Positions 41,400 to 50,901 are shown, counted from the stretch's first letter. The stretch: DNA of 64,000 bases from Aldehydirespirator sp965117015 (GCA_965117015.1 OZ220747.1:62001-126000), one strand, 5' to 3'. Numbers and translations: made by a program. The notes: generated by a model not told the origin, from the sequence alone.

Positions 41400-41894
41400 A
41401 TGAGCACGCTGTGGACCCCCGGAGGCGAGGTACCCGTCGGCGACCGCCGGTCGGATGCCGGTCCTGCCAGCCACGACACTCCGGCAGCCGACGCTGGAAC
41501 CGCCGCGCACGAGGAGTTCGACCTCGACAGCCTGTCGCCGGAGGAGCGCGAGCAGGCCGAGCAGTACATACGGGAGCTGGCCGAATCCCGCGAGCGGCTC
41601 AAGGCGGTGCCCGCGTCTGTAGTGGTCGCCAACCACGCCATGGGCATGTACGAGCTGGCCGCCCTTCACCTCTCGAACCAGCCGCCGAACTTTGCGGAGG
41701 GGGCGGTGGCGATCGACGCCCTGGGCGCGCTGCTGGACGGGATGAAGGGCCGCCTCGGCGAAGCGGAGCCCACGCTGCAGGACGCCCTGTCCCAGATCCG
41801 CATAGCCTTCGTCCAACTCAAGAACCGCCCCGAAGACCCGGCTACTACGACCGAAACTGACGACGGCGACTCAGACGACGACCCCGCCGCCTGA
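41400..41894 (+). CDS. DUF1844 family protein
   Basis: A protein of 164 residues. An acidic, disordered N-terminus (about 40 residues) is followed by the DUF1844-type helical region (VVANHAMGMYELAALHLSN, then EGAVAIDALGALLDGMKGRL) and an acidic tail rich in D, E and T. GGAGG at 41388-41392 gives a good ribosome binding site. The family is often found beside infC, as here, divergently. Function not established; a link to translation is only suggested by location. Confidence 0.8.
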   Translation: MSTLWTPGGEVPVGDRRSDAGPASHDTPAADAGTAAHEEFDLDSLSPEEREQAEQYIRELAESRERLKAVPASVVVANHAMGMYELAALHLSNQPPNFAEGAVAIDALGALLDGMKGRLGEAEPTLQDALSQIRIAFVQLKNRPEDPATTTETDDGDSDDDPAA

Positions 41895-41903
41895 GCGCGG
41901 CGG

Positions 41904-42083
41904 CTAATCAGCAGTCCGAGCCCTTCGCCTGCTGGCGATCCACGCTCCGACCGCGACGCCGATGGCTGCTCCGATTCCCGCGCCCGATCCCGCCTGCCCG
42001 AAGATGGCACCCACACCCGCACCGCCGCCTGCGCCCACGGCGATCGCGGGGCCGACCCCGTACTTCATCCATCCTTGCTTCAT
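41904..42083 (-). CDS. 59-residue glycine-zipper membrane protein downstream of hisG
   Basis: ATG at 42083, TAG at 41904-41906. The ribosome binding site AAGGGGG overlaps the hisG stop codon, 8 bases before the ATG. The protein is MKQGWMKYGVGP, then a long glycine- and alanine-rich hydrophobic region with GxxxG spacing (about residues 13-50), then a basic tail (SRRRARTAD). It looks like a small inner-membrane or oligomerising protein with two short segments. Family unknown, but the ribosome binding site and spacing argue that it is real and co-transcribed with hisG. Confidence 0.6.
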   Translation of the reverse strand: MKQGWMKYGVGPAIAVGAGGGAGVGAIFGQAGSGAGIGAAIGVAVGAWIASRRRARTAD

Positions 42084-42095
42084 GGCGAGACCCCC

Positions 42096-42971
42096 TTACG
42101 GGACGATCTTGGAGATGGGCATCTCCACTATGTCGGTGGCACCCAGGTCGCGCAGGGCGGGGATCAGGATGTTGATCTCGCTGCGGGGTACCACCGTCTC
42201 CACCGCGTAGCCCGCACCCTGGAACAATTCGTTGACGGTGGGGGCCTTCATTGCGGGCAGGATCTCGATCACATCGTCGAGCGCGTCGGCGCCGACGTTC
42301 AGCTTCACCAGCACTTTGCCCCGGGCCTCCAGTACGCCTTGAAGCAGCGTGTAGATCTGCCTCATGGCATGCCGCTTGCCGGCGTCGGCTGCGGCCGCCG
42401 GGTTGGCGATCAGCTCGGTGTAGGAAGTCAGTAGGGTGTCGATGATCCGCAGTCCGGCGGCCCGCAGTGCCCGGCCGGTCTCGGTGATCTCAACCACCGC
42501 GTCCACGATGTCGGGCACCTTGGCCTCGGTGGCGCCGTAGCTGAGCGCGATCTGGGCCTCGATGCCGGCGTCGGCGAAGAAACGCCGGGTGAGCGCCGGG
42601 TACTCGGTCGACACCCGCACACCCTGCGGGAGGTCGGCGACGCTCTGATAGTGCGAGCCGTCGGCCACGGCCAGCACCACCCGGATCGGCAGCGACGTGG
42701 CCTTCGAGTACTGCAACTCCCCAAGCGAGACCACCTCGCTTCCGGTCTCCTCCACCCAGTCCCGGCCGGTGATGCCGATGTCGAACAGACCGTCGGCGAT
42801 GTAGACCGGGATCTCCTGGGGCCGCAGGATCCTGACATCGTCAATGCGCGGGTCGGCCACCGACGCCTTGTAGGTCACGTCGGAGGACCGCCGGACCGGC
42901 AGGTCGGCGGCCTCGAACAGTTCGAGCGTGGACTTCTCGAGCGATCCCTTGGGGAGAACGAGCTTCAGCAT
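42096..42971 (-). CDS. hisG: ATP phosphoribosyltransferase (long form)
   Basis: A protein of 291 residues that starts histidine synthesis by joining ATP and PRPP. It opens KLVLPKGSLEKSTLELF and contains PVYIADGLFDIGITGRDWV and ATEAKVPDIVDAVVEITETG (PRPP loop). The final 75 residues (KVLVKLNVGADALDDVIEIL onward) form the regulatory ACT-like domain of the long form, so HisZ is not needed. No other his genes are in the window. Confidence 0.95.
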   Translation of the reverse strand: MLKLVLPKGSLEKSTLELFEAADLPVRRSSDVTYKASVADPRIDDVRILRPQEIPVYIADGLFDIGITGRDWVEETGSEVVSLGELQYSKATSLPIRVVLAVADGSHYQSVADLPQGVRVSTEYPALTRRFFADAGIEAQIALSYGATEAKVPDIVDAVVEITETGRALRAAGLRIIDTLLTSYTELIANPAAAADAGKRHAMRQIYTLLQGVLEARGKVLVKLNVGADALDDVIEILPAMKAPTVNELFQGAGYAVETVVPRSEINILIPALRDLGATDIVEMPISKIVP

Positions 42972-43072
42972 CTCCGGTCCTGGGCGGTTGGCGGCGGCGT
43001 TTCCGACCGCGCGAGGCTACCGGCGCCCGGTCGCCTCCCTGCCCCGGACGTTTTGGCCGGGGCGCGGCCCGA

Positions 43073-43573
43073 TCACCCGCCGTGCGGGTGCGGGTCGTAG
43101 TTGTCGACGAGCAGCCGGACAGCGTGGCCGACCACGTCGATCACCGCCTCTACCGTCTCCACGCAGCCCTTGGAAGAACCCGGCGAGTTGAGGATCAGCG
43201 CAGTGCCGATCGTGCCGGCGGTCCCCCTAGAGAGCCGGCCCAGCGGGTTGACCAGGCGCATGGCCTCGGCCAGACCGGGCGCCTCACGGTCAAGCACCGC
43301 CTTGGTTCCCTCCGGAGTGGCGTCGCGAGGCCCGAAGCCGGTGCCTCCGGTGGTGACGATTAGGCCGTGGAACCCGTCGGCCAGGCGGCGCAACTCCCCT
43401 GCCACCGAGTCGACTCCGTCGGACACCGCGGACCGCTCGACCACCGCCCAGCCGGCCGACGACAGGTACGCCTCGAGCGCCTCGCCGCTGCGGTCCTGCC
43501 GGGTGCCCTCGACCACGCCGTCGGACACAGTGAGCACCTTGGCTCGCAGACCGGAATCGCCCCCGTTCATCAC
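43073..43573 (-). CDS. Molybdopterin biosynthesis protein, MogA/MoaB family
   Basis: A protein of 166 residues. It has the MPT-binding fold with VLTVSDGVVEGTRQDRSG at the N-terminus and the signature LIVTTGGTGFGPRDATPE near residue 75, then LSRGTAGTIGTALILNSPGS. It would adenylylate molybdopterin or act as an ancillary factor. It stands alone; no other moa or moe genes are nearby. Confidence 0.9.
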   Translation of the reverse strand: MMNGGDSGLRAKVLTVSDGVVEGTRQDRSGEALEAYLSSAGWAVVERSAVSDGVDSVAGELRRLADGFHGLIVTTGGTGFGPRDATPEGTKAVLDREAPGLAEAMRLVNPLGRLSRGTAGTIGTALILNSPGSSKGCVETVEAVIDVVGHAVRLLVDNYDPHPHGG

Positions 43574-43615
43574 GTCCCGACCCTATCCACAGCCCTCGGC
43601 CTCCGTCGTCCCGCC

Positions 43616-43663
43616 GAACTGGCAGCCCAGGGTGCCCAAACGGGACCCCACCGCTGCCAATTC
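43616..43663. repeat. 48-bp palindromic element, type 2 copy a
   Basis: Outer arms GAACTGGCAGC and GCTGCCAATTC are those of the 16.2-kb elements apart from one base. The interior is different (GGGTGCCC-AAAC-GGGACCCC). In minus-strand RNA the changed base gives a G-U pair, so the 11-bp stem is complete. Confidence 0.85.
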
Positions 43664-43687
43664 CCGACGCTGCGACCAGCCCGTCGC

Positions 43688-43735
43688 GAACTGGCAGCCC
43701 AGAGTGCCCAAACGGGACCCCACCGCTGCCAATTC
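43688..43735. repeat. 48-bp palindromic element, type 2 copy b
   Basis: Differs from copy a at one position only. It starts 72 bases after copy a, leaving a 24-base spacer as in the 16.2-kb pair. Its right arm overlaps the rsmB stop codon. Confidence 0.85.
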
Positions 43736-44894
43736 ATGTGCGGCGCCAGCGGAACAGGGCCATGCCGTCGTGGTCGGCGTCGGGAAGCAGCATGGCGCCG
43801 TCACCGTGCGACAGCCATGGCTCCGGCAGGGGCGGCAGTGTCTCCAGGCCGTCACCACGAGAGACGTGCTCAGCTACGGCCGAGGTCTCGGCGGTGGTGA
43901 GGGTGCAGACGCTGTAGACGAGTTGCCCGCCGGGACGCAGCAGGGTCGCGGCCGCGTCGAGCAGGGCTCCCTGCAGCTCGGCCAGCCTCCGAACGGCCGA
44001 CGGCTCGATACGCCAGCGGGCGTCCGGGCGGCGGCGAAGGGTCCCCAGACCGCTGCACGGCGCGTCCACCAGCACCGCGTCGAACCGGCCCGGTCGCAGC
44101 GGTGGGTGCCTGCCGTCGGCGACCACCGCGTGCATCGACTCGACCCCGAGAGTTCGCCGGTTGTCATCAAGCAACCCCACGCGGCCCCGGTTCGAGTCGC
44201 AGGCAATCACGGTCGCGCCTCGCGCCGCCAGCGCGGTTGCCTTGCCTCCTGGTGCAGCGCACATATCGACCACCAGGTCTCCGGGTTGCGCATCAACGGC
44301 GTCGACGACGAGCTGTGAGCTCGGATCCTGCACGTAGCCGTCGTCGCGCCGGTGCACTTGGGCCGGGCTGTTCATCGACTCGAGCGCGGCCAGCGCCGAG
44401 GAGCGGCCGAGATCGTCGGCAAGCGTCTCGACAATCCAGTCCGGGTAGCTGAGTCGGGTCGGGTCATCGGGCCAGTCCGGCACATCCGCGTCGGCGACAC
44501 GGCGTAGCACCGCGTTGACCAGCCCGCGGTATCTACGGGGCACGGCGGACACGGTGGCCGACACCGCCGCGTAGGCCGGCGTGCCCAACTCGACGATCTG
44601 GTAGGCGCCCAAGCGCAGCGCGGCCCTAGCCGGGGCCGGTGGCGCGGCCACCAGGAAGGCGTCCAGAACCCAGTCCAGGGCCCGGCGTCGGCGGGTAACG
44701 CCGTAGACCAGCTCGGTGGCGAAGGCCCGGTCGCGCTCGTCGAGGTCGGCCTTCTTGAGGGCGGCGGGCAGAGCCACGTTGGCGTAGGCGCCCCCCGCGT
44801 CGACGCGAACCAGCACATCGAGCGCCAGCCGGCGGGCGTCGGTGACCGCTGGCCGGCCGCCGGAAGGCTTCCCGGGGCGAGCGGGCCGACTCAC
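43734..44894 (-). CDS. rsmB: 16S rRNA m5C967 methyltransferase RsmB-like
   Basis: About 386 residues. An N-terminal NusB-like RNA-binding domain (ALDVLVRVDAGGAYANVAL, FATELVYGVTRRRRALDWVL) is followed by the SAM-dependent domain with VVDMCAAPGGKATALAA, DAPCSGLGTLRRRPDARW (catalytic PCS cysteine) and YSVCTLTTAE. GTG 44894 is the most plausible start; further upstream the frame runs into the dispersed repeat D. It follows fmt, the usual def-fmt-rsmB order. Confidence 0.9.
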   Translation of the reverse strand: MSRPARPGKPSGGRPAVTDARRLALDVLVRVDAGGAYANVALPAALKKADLDERDRAFATELVYGVTRRRRALDWVLDAFLVAAPPAPARAALRLGAYQIVELGTPAYAAVSATVSAVPRRYRGLVNAVLRRVADADVPDWPDDPTRLSYPDWIVETLADDLGRSSALAALESMNSPAQVHRRDDGYVQDPSSQLVVDAVDAQPGDLVVDMCAAPGGKATALAARGATVIACDSNRGRVGLLDDNRRTLGVESMHAVVADGRHPPLRPGRFDAVLVDAPCSGLGTLRRRPDARWRIEPSAVRRLAELQGALLDAAATLLRPGGQLVYSVCTLTTAETSAVAEHVSRGDGLETLPPLPEPWLSHGDGAMLLPDADHDGMALFRWRRT

Positions 44895-44946
44895 CGGAGG
44901 CCGAGCGGATGGCCAACCGCCATGGAGGAATCGCACGGGGCGTTGA

Positions 44947-44995
44947 GCGAGGCCGTGGCCCGAGCGGCCCGTGAGCGGAGCGAACAAGAGCGGGA
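44947..44995. repeat. Dispersed repeat, core copy D (49 bp, inverted)
   Basis: Same orientation as copy C and one mismatch to the core of A-C. It lies between the rsmB start and the fmt stop, so again just past the end of a minus-strand gene. Confidence 0.9.
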
Positions 44996-45042
44996 GTCAC
45001 CACCTCTCGCCGCGACATGCTCGCCATTCACGCGCGCTCGCC

Positions 45043-45948
45043 TCACTCGAGTCGCTCGCCGCCGGTGATACGAGCGCCGTTAACCCAGTCGCGAACCGGG
45101 GCTGCGGCCCGCCCCTCGGACTGCACGGTCACGAACTCGACCACGCCGCTGCCGGCGGCGACCCTCACGGACGGCCCGTCACCAGATCGCGACAACAGCG
45201 AGATCGAGCCGACGGCGCCGGGCTGGCCAGTGCCGGGCGCGACCCGGGCCTCCAACACCTTGAGCCGCCGATCCCGCAGCATTGTCCAGGCACCGCCTAC
45301 CCGCACCAGGCGCAGGACATGCTCGGCAGGAGCGGTCCAATCGATGCGCAGTTCCGAAGGGCTGATCTTGTCGGCCCATGTCATCTCGCCCGACTGGGGC
45401 ACCGGATCACCGAACCCCCCGCTCAGAGCGTCGAGAAGCAACTCGATGCCCAACTCGCAGAGCCTGGCCCGCAGCTCGTCGGCCGACTCCTGCGGCTCGA
45501 TCTGCGTGGATGCCCGCCGGTACACCGCCCCGGCATCGATCTCGGAGGCCACATCCATGAGACACACTCCGGTCTCGGTGTCGCCCGCCAGGATGGCGCG
45601 CTCCACCGGTGCCGCCCCCCGCCAGCGGGGCAGCAGCGAGAAGTGCAGGTTGACGGTGCGGCGGCGTTCCAGGACCTCGTCAGGAATGTGCTCGCCGTAG
45701 GCGACGACGATGCCCAGATCAGCCTCGACGTGCAAGGCGTCGGAGAGGTCGCAGGTGACGGCCAGCCCCATCTCGGCGGCCGCGGCCGCCACCGGCGAAG
45801 GTGTGGGGGCCTGGCGGCGGCCCCGCCGCTTGGGGGGACGGGTGACCACCAGCGCGACGTCGTGGCCGGCGCGGTACAGGGCCTGCAGGGGCGGCACCGC
45901 CACTTCCGGCGTGCCGAAATAGACGACGCGCCGCCGCGCCGCGCTCAC
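45043..45948 (-). CDS. fmt: Methionyl-tRNA formyltransferase
   Basis: A protein of 301 residues that formylates initiator Met-tRNA with 10-formyl-THF. It begins RVVYFGTPEVAVPPLQAL; the catalytic region is NLHFSLLPRWRGAAPVERAI and the C-terminal OB domain starts near ISPSELRIDW. The GTG start at 45948 overlaps the def stop as GTGA, so the two are coupled. Confidence 0.95.
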   Translation of the reverse strand: MSAARRRVVYFGTPEVAVPPLQALYRAGHDVALVVTRPPKRRGRRQAPTPSPVAAAAAEMGLAVTCDLSDALHVEADLGIVVAYGEHIPDEVLERRRTVNLHFSLLPRWRGAAPVERAILAGDTETGVCLMDVASEIDAGAVYRRASTQIEPQESADELRARLCELGIELLLDALSGGFGDPVPQSGEMTWADKISPSELRIDWTAPAEHVLRLVRVGGAWTMLRDRRLKVLEARVAPGTGQPGAVGSISLLSRSGDGPSVRVAAGSGVVEFVTVQSEGRAAAPVRDWVNGARITGGERLE

Positions 45949-46505
45949 AGCAGGCGCAGGCCGGTCGAAGTCGCGTCCCCTACCTCCGACGGCCGCATCG
46001 CCGTCGTCGAGCCGGACCCGATCCCCAGCTCGCGCAGCGTGCGCAGCGCGGCCTTGCGCGTGTCGGCGTCGAGCCGCTCGATGAGCAGCGTCCCGTCGAG
46101 GTGGTCCAACTCGTGCTGGAACAGGCGGGCCTCGATCTCGTCGGCCTCGACGGAGACCTCGTTGCCGTCCAGGTCGTGGCCGACGACGTGGACCTGCTTG
46201 GGCCGGACGATCTCCCACGACAGCCCCGGAACCGACAGGCACCCCTCGTCGTAGACCCACTCACCGTCGGATTCGACGATTTGCGGGTTGACGATGGTGC
46301 GCGGTCCGTCGCCCAGATCCCACACGAACAGGCGCTTCTGCACCCCGATCTGGGGAGCGGCCAGCCCGACCCCCTCCGCGGCGTACATTGTCTCCACCAT
46401 CCCCTCGACGATGCGCACCAGCGTGGCGTCCACGTCGGCGACATCGGCGGCGCGGCGGCGCAGGACCGGGTCACCGATGATGCGTATGTCGTAGGGGGCC
46501 ACCAC
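45945..46505 (-). CDS. def: Peptide deformylase
   Basis: A metallohydrolase of 186 residues that removes the N-formyl group from nascent proteins. All three motifs are present: GVGLAAPQIG, EGCLSVPG (metal cysteine) and HELDHLDG (metal histidines and catalytic glutamate). It is the first gene of def-fmt-rsmB and is divergent from the methyltransferase gene, with 22 bases between the starts. Confidence 0.97.
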   Translation of the reverse strand: MVAPYDIRIIGDPVLRRRAADVADVDATLVRIVEGMVETMYAAEGVGLAAPQIGVQKRLFVWDLGDGPRTIVNPQIVESDGEWVYDEGCLSVPGLSWEIVRPKQVHVVGHDLDGNEVSVEADEIEARLFQHELDHLDGTLLIERLDADTRKAALRTLRELGIGSGSTTAMRPSEVGDATSTGLRLL

Positions 46506-46527
46506 CGTTTGAGGCTACCGTCGCGCC

Positions 46528-47166
46528 ATGGCCGATCCCGCCGCCCAGCCCGCCAGCGGCCAGTACTTCGAGGCCGAACCGGCCGCCGCCACCGCGCCTC
46601 GCACGATTGCTGTGAACGTCGGCGAGATGCAGTTGACGTTCGTGACCGATTCCGGGGTGTTCTCGCCCGACCGGCTGGACGCGGGCACGCGGTTGCTGCT
46701 GCTCGAGGCGCCGCCGCTGGGTGCCGGCGACCGGCGGGTGCTGGACCTGGGATGCGGCTGGGGTCCCATCGCCTGCGTCGCCGGGCTGCGCTCCCCCGCG
46801 GCCGAGGTGCTGGCGGTGGACGTCAACGAGCGGGCGTTGAGCCTCACAGCCCGAAACGCCAAGCGCAACCGCGTCGGCAATGTGACGGTGGCGCGTCCCG
46901 ACGAGGTGGACCCGGCGCACCGCTTCGACCGCATCCTCTGCAATCCCCCCATCCGCGTCGGCAAGAACGCCCTTCACGTCTTGCTGACCACCTGGCTCGA
47001 CCGCCTCGCTACCGGCGGGCGGGCCCACCTCGTCGTGCACCGCCACCTCGGCAGCGACTCCCTGGCCCGGTGGCTCGAACAGCGGGGCCATGAGGTGTCC
47101 CGGCTGGTGTCGAGGTCCGGATACCGGCTCCTGGATGTGGGACCCCCTGCGGTGAGCGCGCCGTGA
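46528..47166 (+). CDS. RsmC-like class I methyltransferase
   Basis: A protein of 212 residues. SAM motif I is VLDLGCGWGPIACVAG, and the base-methylating motif NPPIRVGK lies near residue 140, as in the RsmC/RsmD-like small methyltransferases that act on guanine N2 in rRNA. An upstream segment VFSPDRLDAGTRLLL is also typical. Its stop overlaps the following gene as GTGA. The exact rRNA target is not determinable. Confidence 0.85.
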   Translation: MADPAAQPASGQYFEAEPAAATAPRTIAVNVGEMQLTFVTDSGVFSPDRLDAGTRLLLLEAPPLGAGDRRVLDLGCGWGPIACVAGLRSPAAEVLAVDVNERALSLTARNAKRNRVGNVTVARPDEVDPAHRFDRILCNPPIRVGKNALHVLLTTWLDRLATGGRAHLVVHRHLGSDSLARWLEQRGHEVSRLVSRSGYRLLDVGPPAVSAP

Positions 47167-47702
47167 GCCAGCTCGACTCCACCGGCCTCAAGCGGCTGCA
47201 CCGCGAGTGGCGCAGGCGCGGTCATGAGCGCCTGGCGCTGGTACTGGACCGTGTGCAGAATCCCCTCAACCTGGGAGCCATCGTGCGGACTGCATCCGCC
47301 GAGAGGGTGGAGCACCTGTATCTGATCGAGTCTGCTTCGCCGGAAGCGCCGAAGACCGCCAAGACGGCCATGGGCACCGAGCGGTATCTCGCCTGGAGTG
47401 CCTTCGACGATCCGGCCTCGGCGATAGACGCGGCCCGAAGCGACGGCTACCGGATCGTGGGCGTGGAGCTCGCCTCGGGGGCCCGGCCCCTGCACGAGCT
47501 GGATCTCACCGGCGAGGTCGCGCTGTCCCTCGGCAACGAGAACCACGGCCTGTCGTCGACAGCGCTGGAGAGCTGCGACGAAGTGGGCTTCATCCCTCAA
47601 CTCGGCCGGGTCGGCTCCCTGAACGTGGCCGCCGCGACGGCAATCGCCGTCTACGAGGCCCGGCGCCAGCAATGGACCCGAGGCCCCAACGAACTTCAAT
47701 GA
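47163..47702 (+). CDS. TrmH-family tRNA/rRNA 2'-O-methyltransferase
   Basis: A SPOUT protein of 179 residues. It has LVLDRVQNPLNLGAIVRTAS, VALSLGNENHGLSS and IPQLGRVGSLNVAAATAIAVYEA. It is short and lacks the extra N-terminal domain of the other TrmH-like gene at 39.1 kb, resembling tRNA Gm18 methyltransferase. The GTG start is coupled to the preceding methyltransferase gene. Its final codons lie within a terminator hairpin. Confidence 0.88.
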   Translation: MSQLDSTGLKRLHREWRRRGHERLALVLDRVQNPLNLGAIVRTASAERVEHLYLIESASPEAPKTAKTAMGTERYLAWSAFDDPASAIDAARSDGYRIVGVELASGARPLHELDLTGEVALSLGNENHGLSSTALESCDEVGFIPQLGRVGSLNVAAATAIAVYEARRQQWTRGPNELQ

Positions 47703-47739
47703 GTTAACCACCCTGGATGTGGGTAACTCATTGAAGTTC
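47691..47739. terminator. Bidirectional terminator shared by two convergent genes
   Basis: GAACTTCAATGAGTTA and its exact complement flank a short inner CCAC/GTGG stem, giving a 16-bp perfect arm plus further pairing. Both stop codons (TrmH-like TGA at 47700-47702 and priA TGA at 47738-47740) involve the arms. Confidence 0.8.
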
Positions 47740-49666
47740 AGACCCGGAGCGGGTCGACCTCGACTCGCAGCCGCTCCGGCGGCCGCGGCGTGCGGGCCAG
47801 CAGATCCAGGAGCGGCTCGTGGCTCGGGGCCCGCAACAGGAAGTGCCCGCCGGCGGGGCCCCTGATGCTGACTGCGGGGTCGCCGGCTACTCGCAGCGCC
47901 TCGATGAACGCCGGCGCGCCGGCGCCGGAGACCCTGGCCTGGGCGCCGTAGGGAGGCAGGCCCAGCGCCCGGCGCTGCTCCCGTTCGGCTGTAGCCACGA
48001 TCGACGGATCGGCCCTGACCGCGGCCTGCACGACCGGATGGTCGGGCTGGCGGGTCTGCACCACCAGCCGGCCCCCATCCCGCCGCCCGCCCACCAGACG
48101 GGCGCCCCGAGCCAGCAGCGCCAGCGCCTGCTCCGAGGCCCGCTGGCGGGGGGCCAGAAGCTCCTGGTCGAAGTCCAGGAACACCACCGCGGCCGCCGAT
48201 GACAGCCGCCACAGCACAGCCTCGGTACCGATCACGATCCGCTCATCACCGAACCGATCCGAGTCCGCGGTCAGCTCCCCCACCGGCTCGCCCGCCAGCG
48301 CGGCCAGCTCCTCCCGTGCCCGCGTCACGCCCATCCGCAGGTTGCGCAGCACGGTCGAGCCGCACCCGGCGCACACCACCGGCCGTCGCTCGCTGCCGTC
48401 GGCCGCCACCAGTTCGTCGTCGGTGAGCCGCATCGGCACGCGGCCGTCGGAAGTACGTGCCAGCTCACCGCATGCCTTGCAAGCCAGCAGCCGGGCCCGG
48501 CCCTTGCGGTTGAGCACGACCGCCACCCGTCCACCGGCCGCAACCAGACGGCCGCGCAGGCCCTCGGCGAACAGCCCGCCCCGGACCGGATCGTCGAGCT
48601 TGCGGTCCAGCACCTCGACCACAGGCCAGCCGTCGCGCCCAGCCGACCGATCGACCGTCCACAGTTCTCCAGCCTCCAGAGCCTCCAGCGTCGGGACGGG
48701 CGATACCAGCACGGCCGGCGCCCCGACCCTGCGGGCTCGTTCCACGGCCACCTCGCGGGCATGCCATGTTGGCGCCTGCTCGCTCCGGAGGCTCTCGGAG
48801 TGCTCGTCGAGCAGGACCACCGCGGCCAGGCGCGGCATGGGCAGCCACACGGCAGTGCGGGTGCCGACCACGGTTGCGCCCGCGGCGGCTACGGCCCAGT
48901 CGTCGAAACCCAGAGCGACACGCACCCCCCGACTCCGCAGATCGGCGGCGATGCGGTGGGCGTCCGCCGGTGTGGGCACCACGATGAGCGAGTCGCCCCG
49001 GCGGGCCGCGGCCTGAGCGATCGGCTCGCCGCGGTCGCCGGGCGGGCACCGCAGCACGGTCACGGAGCCGGGGCGGTCGAACAAGCCGTCGTACGCCTTG
49101 AGCGAACCGTCGCCTGCGACCGCGACCTGCCGACTCCGCCCCTGCCGTCCCCCGTCCTGGCCGCATGGCTGCGACGAACTGCCCCCTCCGTCCTGGCCGC
49201 ATGGCTGCGACGAACTGACGCCCCCGGCCTGGCCGCATGGCTGCGACGAACTGACGCCCCCGGCCGCGACTGTGCGAGTCCCGGCCGGGCGGGTCACCAC
49301 GCGGGGCGGGGATGCGGCGCGCAGCAGATGCACCGTGCGTCCAGCCCAGCGCCACGCGGCCCACTCGGCAAGGCTCACGACGTCGGCGGGCGGACCCATG
49401 CCGGTGAGCTTGGCCAGCGGCTTAAGTTCCATACCTGGAGGTGGCTCGACGTCCACTCCTGTGACCCAGCCCCGCTCCCGGCGACCGCCCAGGGGGATGC
49501 GCACGATCGAGCCCACCGCCAGCCGTCCGGCGCGACCGTCGGCATGCCAGGTATCGGGAACGGCGTAGTAGAGCCGCTTGTCAAGACCCACCACGTCAGG
49601 CAGCACCCGAACGACCAACGCAGGAGAGCCGCCGTCCGCCAGCTCCCCAGCACCGTCATCGGGCAC
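47738..49666 (-). CDS. priA: Probable replication restart protein PriA, ATPase motifs degenerate
   Basis: About 642 residues. The N-terminal DNA-binding domain (VVRVLPDVVGLDKRLYYAVP, VRIPLGGRRERGWV) is well kept. The helicase core has lost Walker A (LRCPPGDRGEP where GSGKT is expected) and DEAH is DEHS. Zinc-site cysteines remain in CKACGE and CAGCGS. Such motif-poor PriA proteins are known in actinobacteria. A 36-bp repeat adds three SSSQPCGQ units near residues 135-170. GTG 49666 has GGAGA 8 bases upstream; GTG 49771 would overlap metK. Confidence 0.85.
   Translation of the reverse strand: MPDDGAGELADGGSPALVVRVLPDVVGLDKRLYYAVPDTWHADGRAGRLAVGSIVRIPLGGRRERGWVTGVDVEPPPGMELKPLAKLTGMGPPADVVSLAEWAAWRWAGRTVHLLRAASPPRVVTRPAGTRTVAAGGVSSSQPCGQAGGVSSSQPCGQDGGGSSSQPCGQDGGRQGRSRQVAVAGDGSLKAYDGLFDRPGSVTVLRCPPGDRGEPIAQAAARRGDSLIVVPTPADAHRIAADLRSRGVRVALGFDDWAVAAAGATVVGTRTAVWLPMPRLAAVVLLDEHSESLRSEQAPTWHAREVAVERARRVGAPAVLVSPVPTLEALEAGELWTVDRSAGRDGWPVVEVLDRKLDDPVRGGLFAEGLRGRLVAAGGRVAVVLNRKGRARLLACKACGELARTSDGRVPMRLTDDELVAADGSERRPVVCAGCGSTVLRNLRMGVTRAREELAALAGEPVGELTADSDRFGDERIVIGTEAVLWRLSSAAAVVFLDFDQELLAPRQRASEQALALLARGARLVGGRRDGGRLVVQTRQPDHPVVQAAVRADPSIVATAEREQRRALGLPPYGAQARVSGAGAPAFIEALRVAGDPAVSIRGPAGGHFLLRAPSHEPLLDLLARTPRPPERLRVEVDPLRV
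49154..49261. repeat. Three tandem 36-bp repeats inside priA
   Basis: Units at 49154-49189, 49190-49225 and 49226-49261, each containing CTGGCCGCATGGCTGCGACG. The period is a multiple of three, so the reading frame is kept; each encodes a 12-residue Ser/Gly/Gln/Cys-rich block. Confidence 0.95.
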
Positions 49667-49719
49667 CGCCGGCTCTCCGGACGGCTCCCCGAAGGAGAGT
49701 TGGCCCTGCGAGCCGGAAC

Positions 49720-50897
<1,178 letters not shown>

Positions 50898-50901
<4 letters not shown>

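Noticed and set aside
49154..49261. priA repeat as a frameshift or assembly error
   Set aside because: Period of 36 keeps the frame and units differ slightly, as expected for a natural minisatellite.
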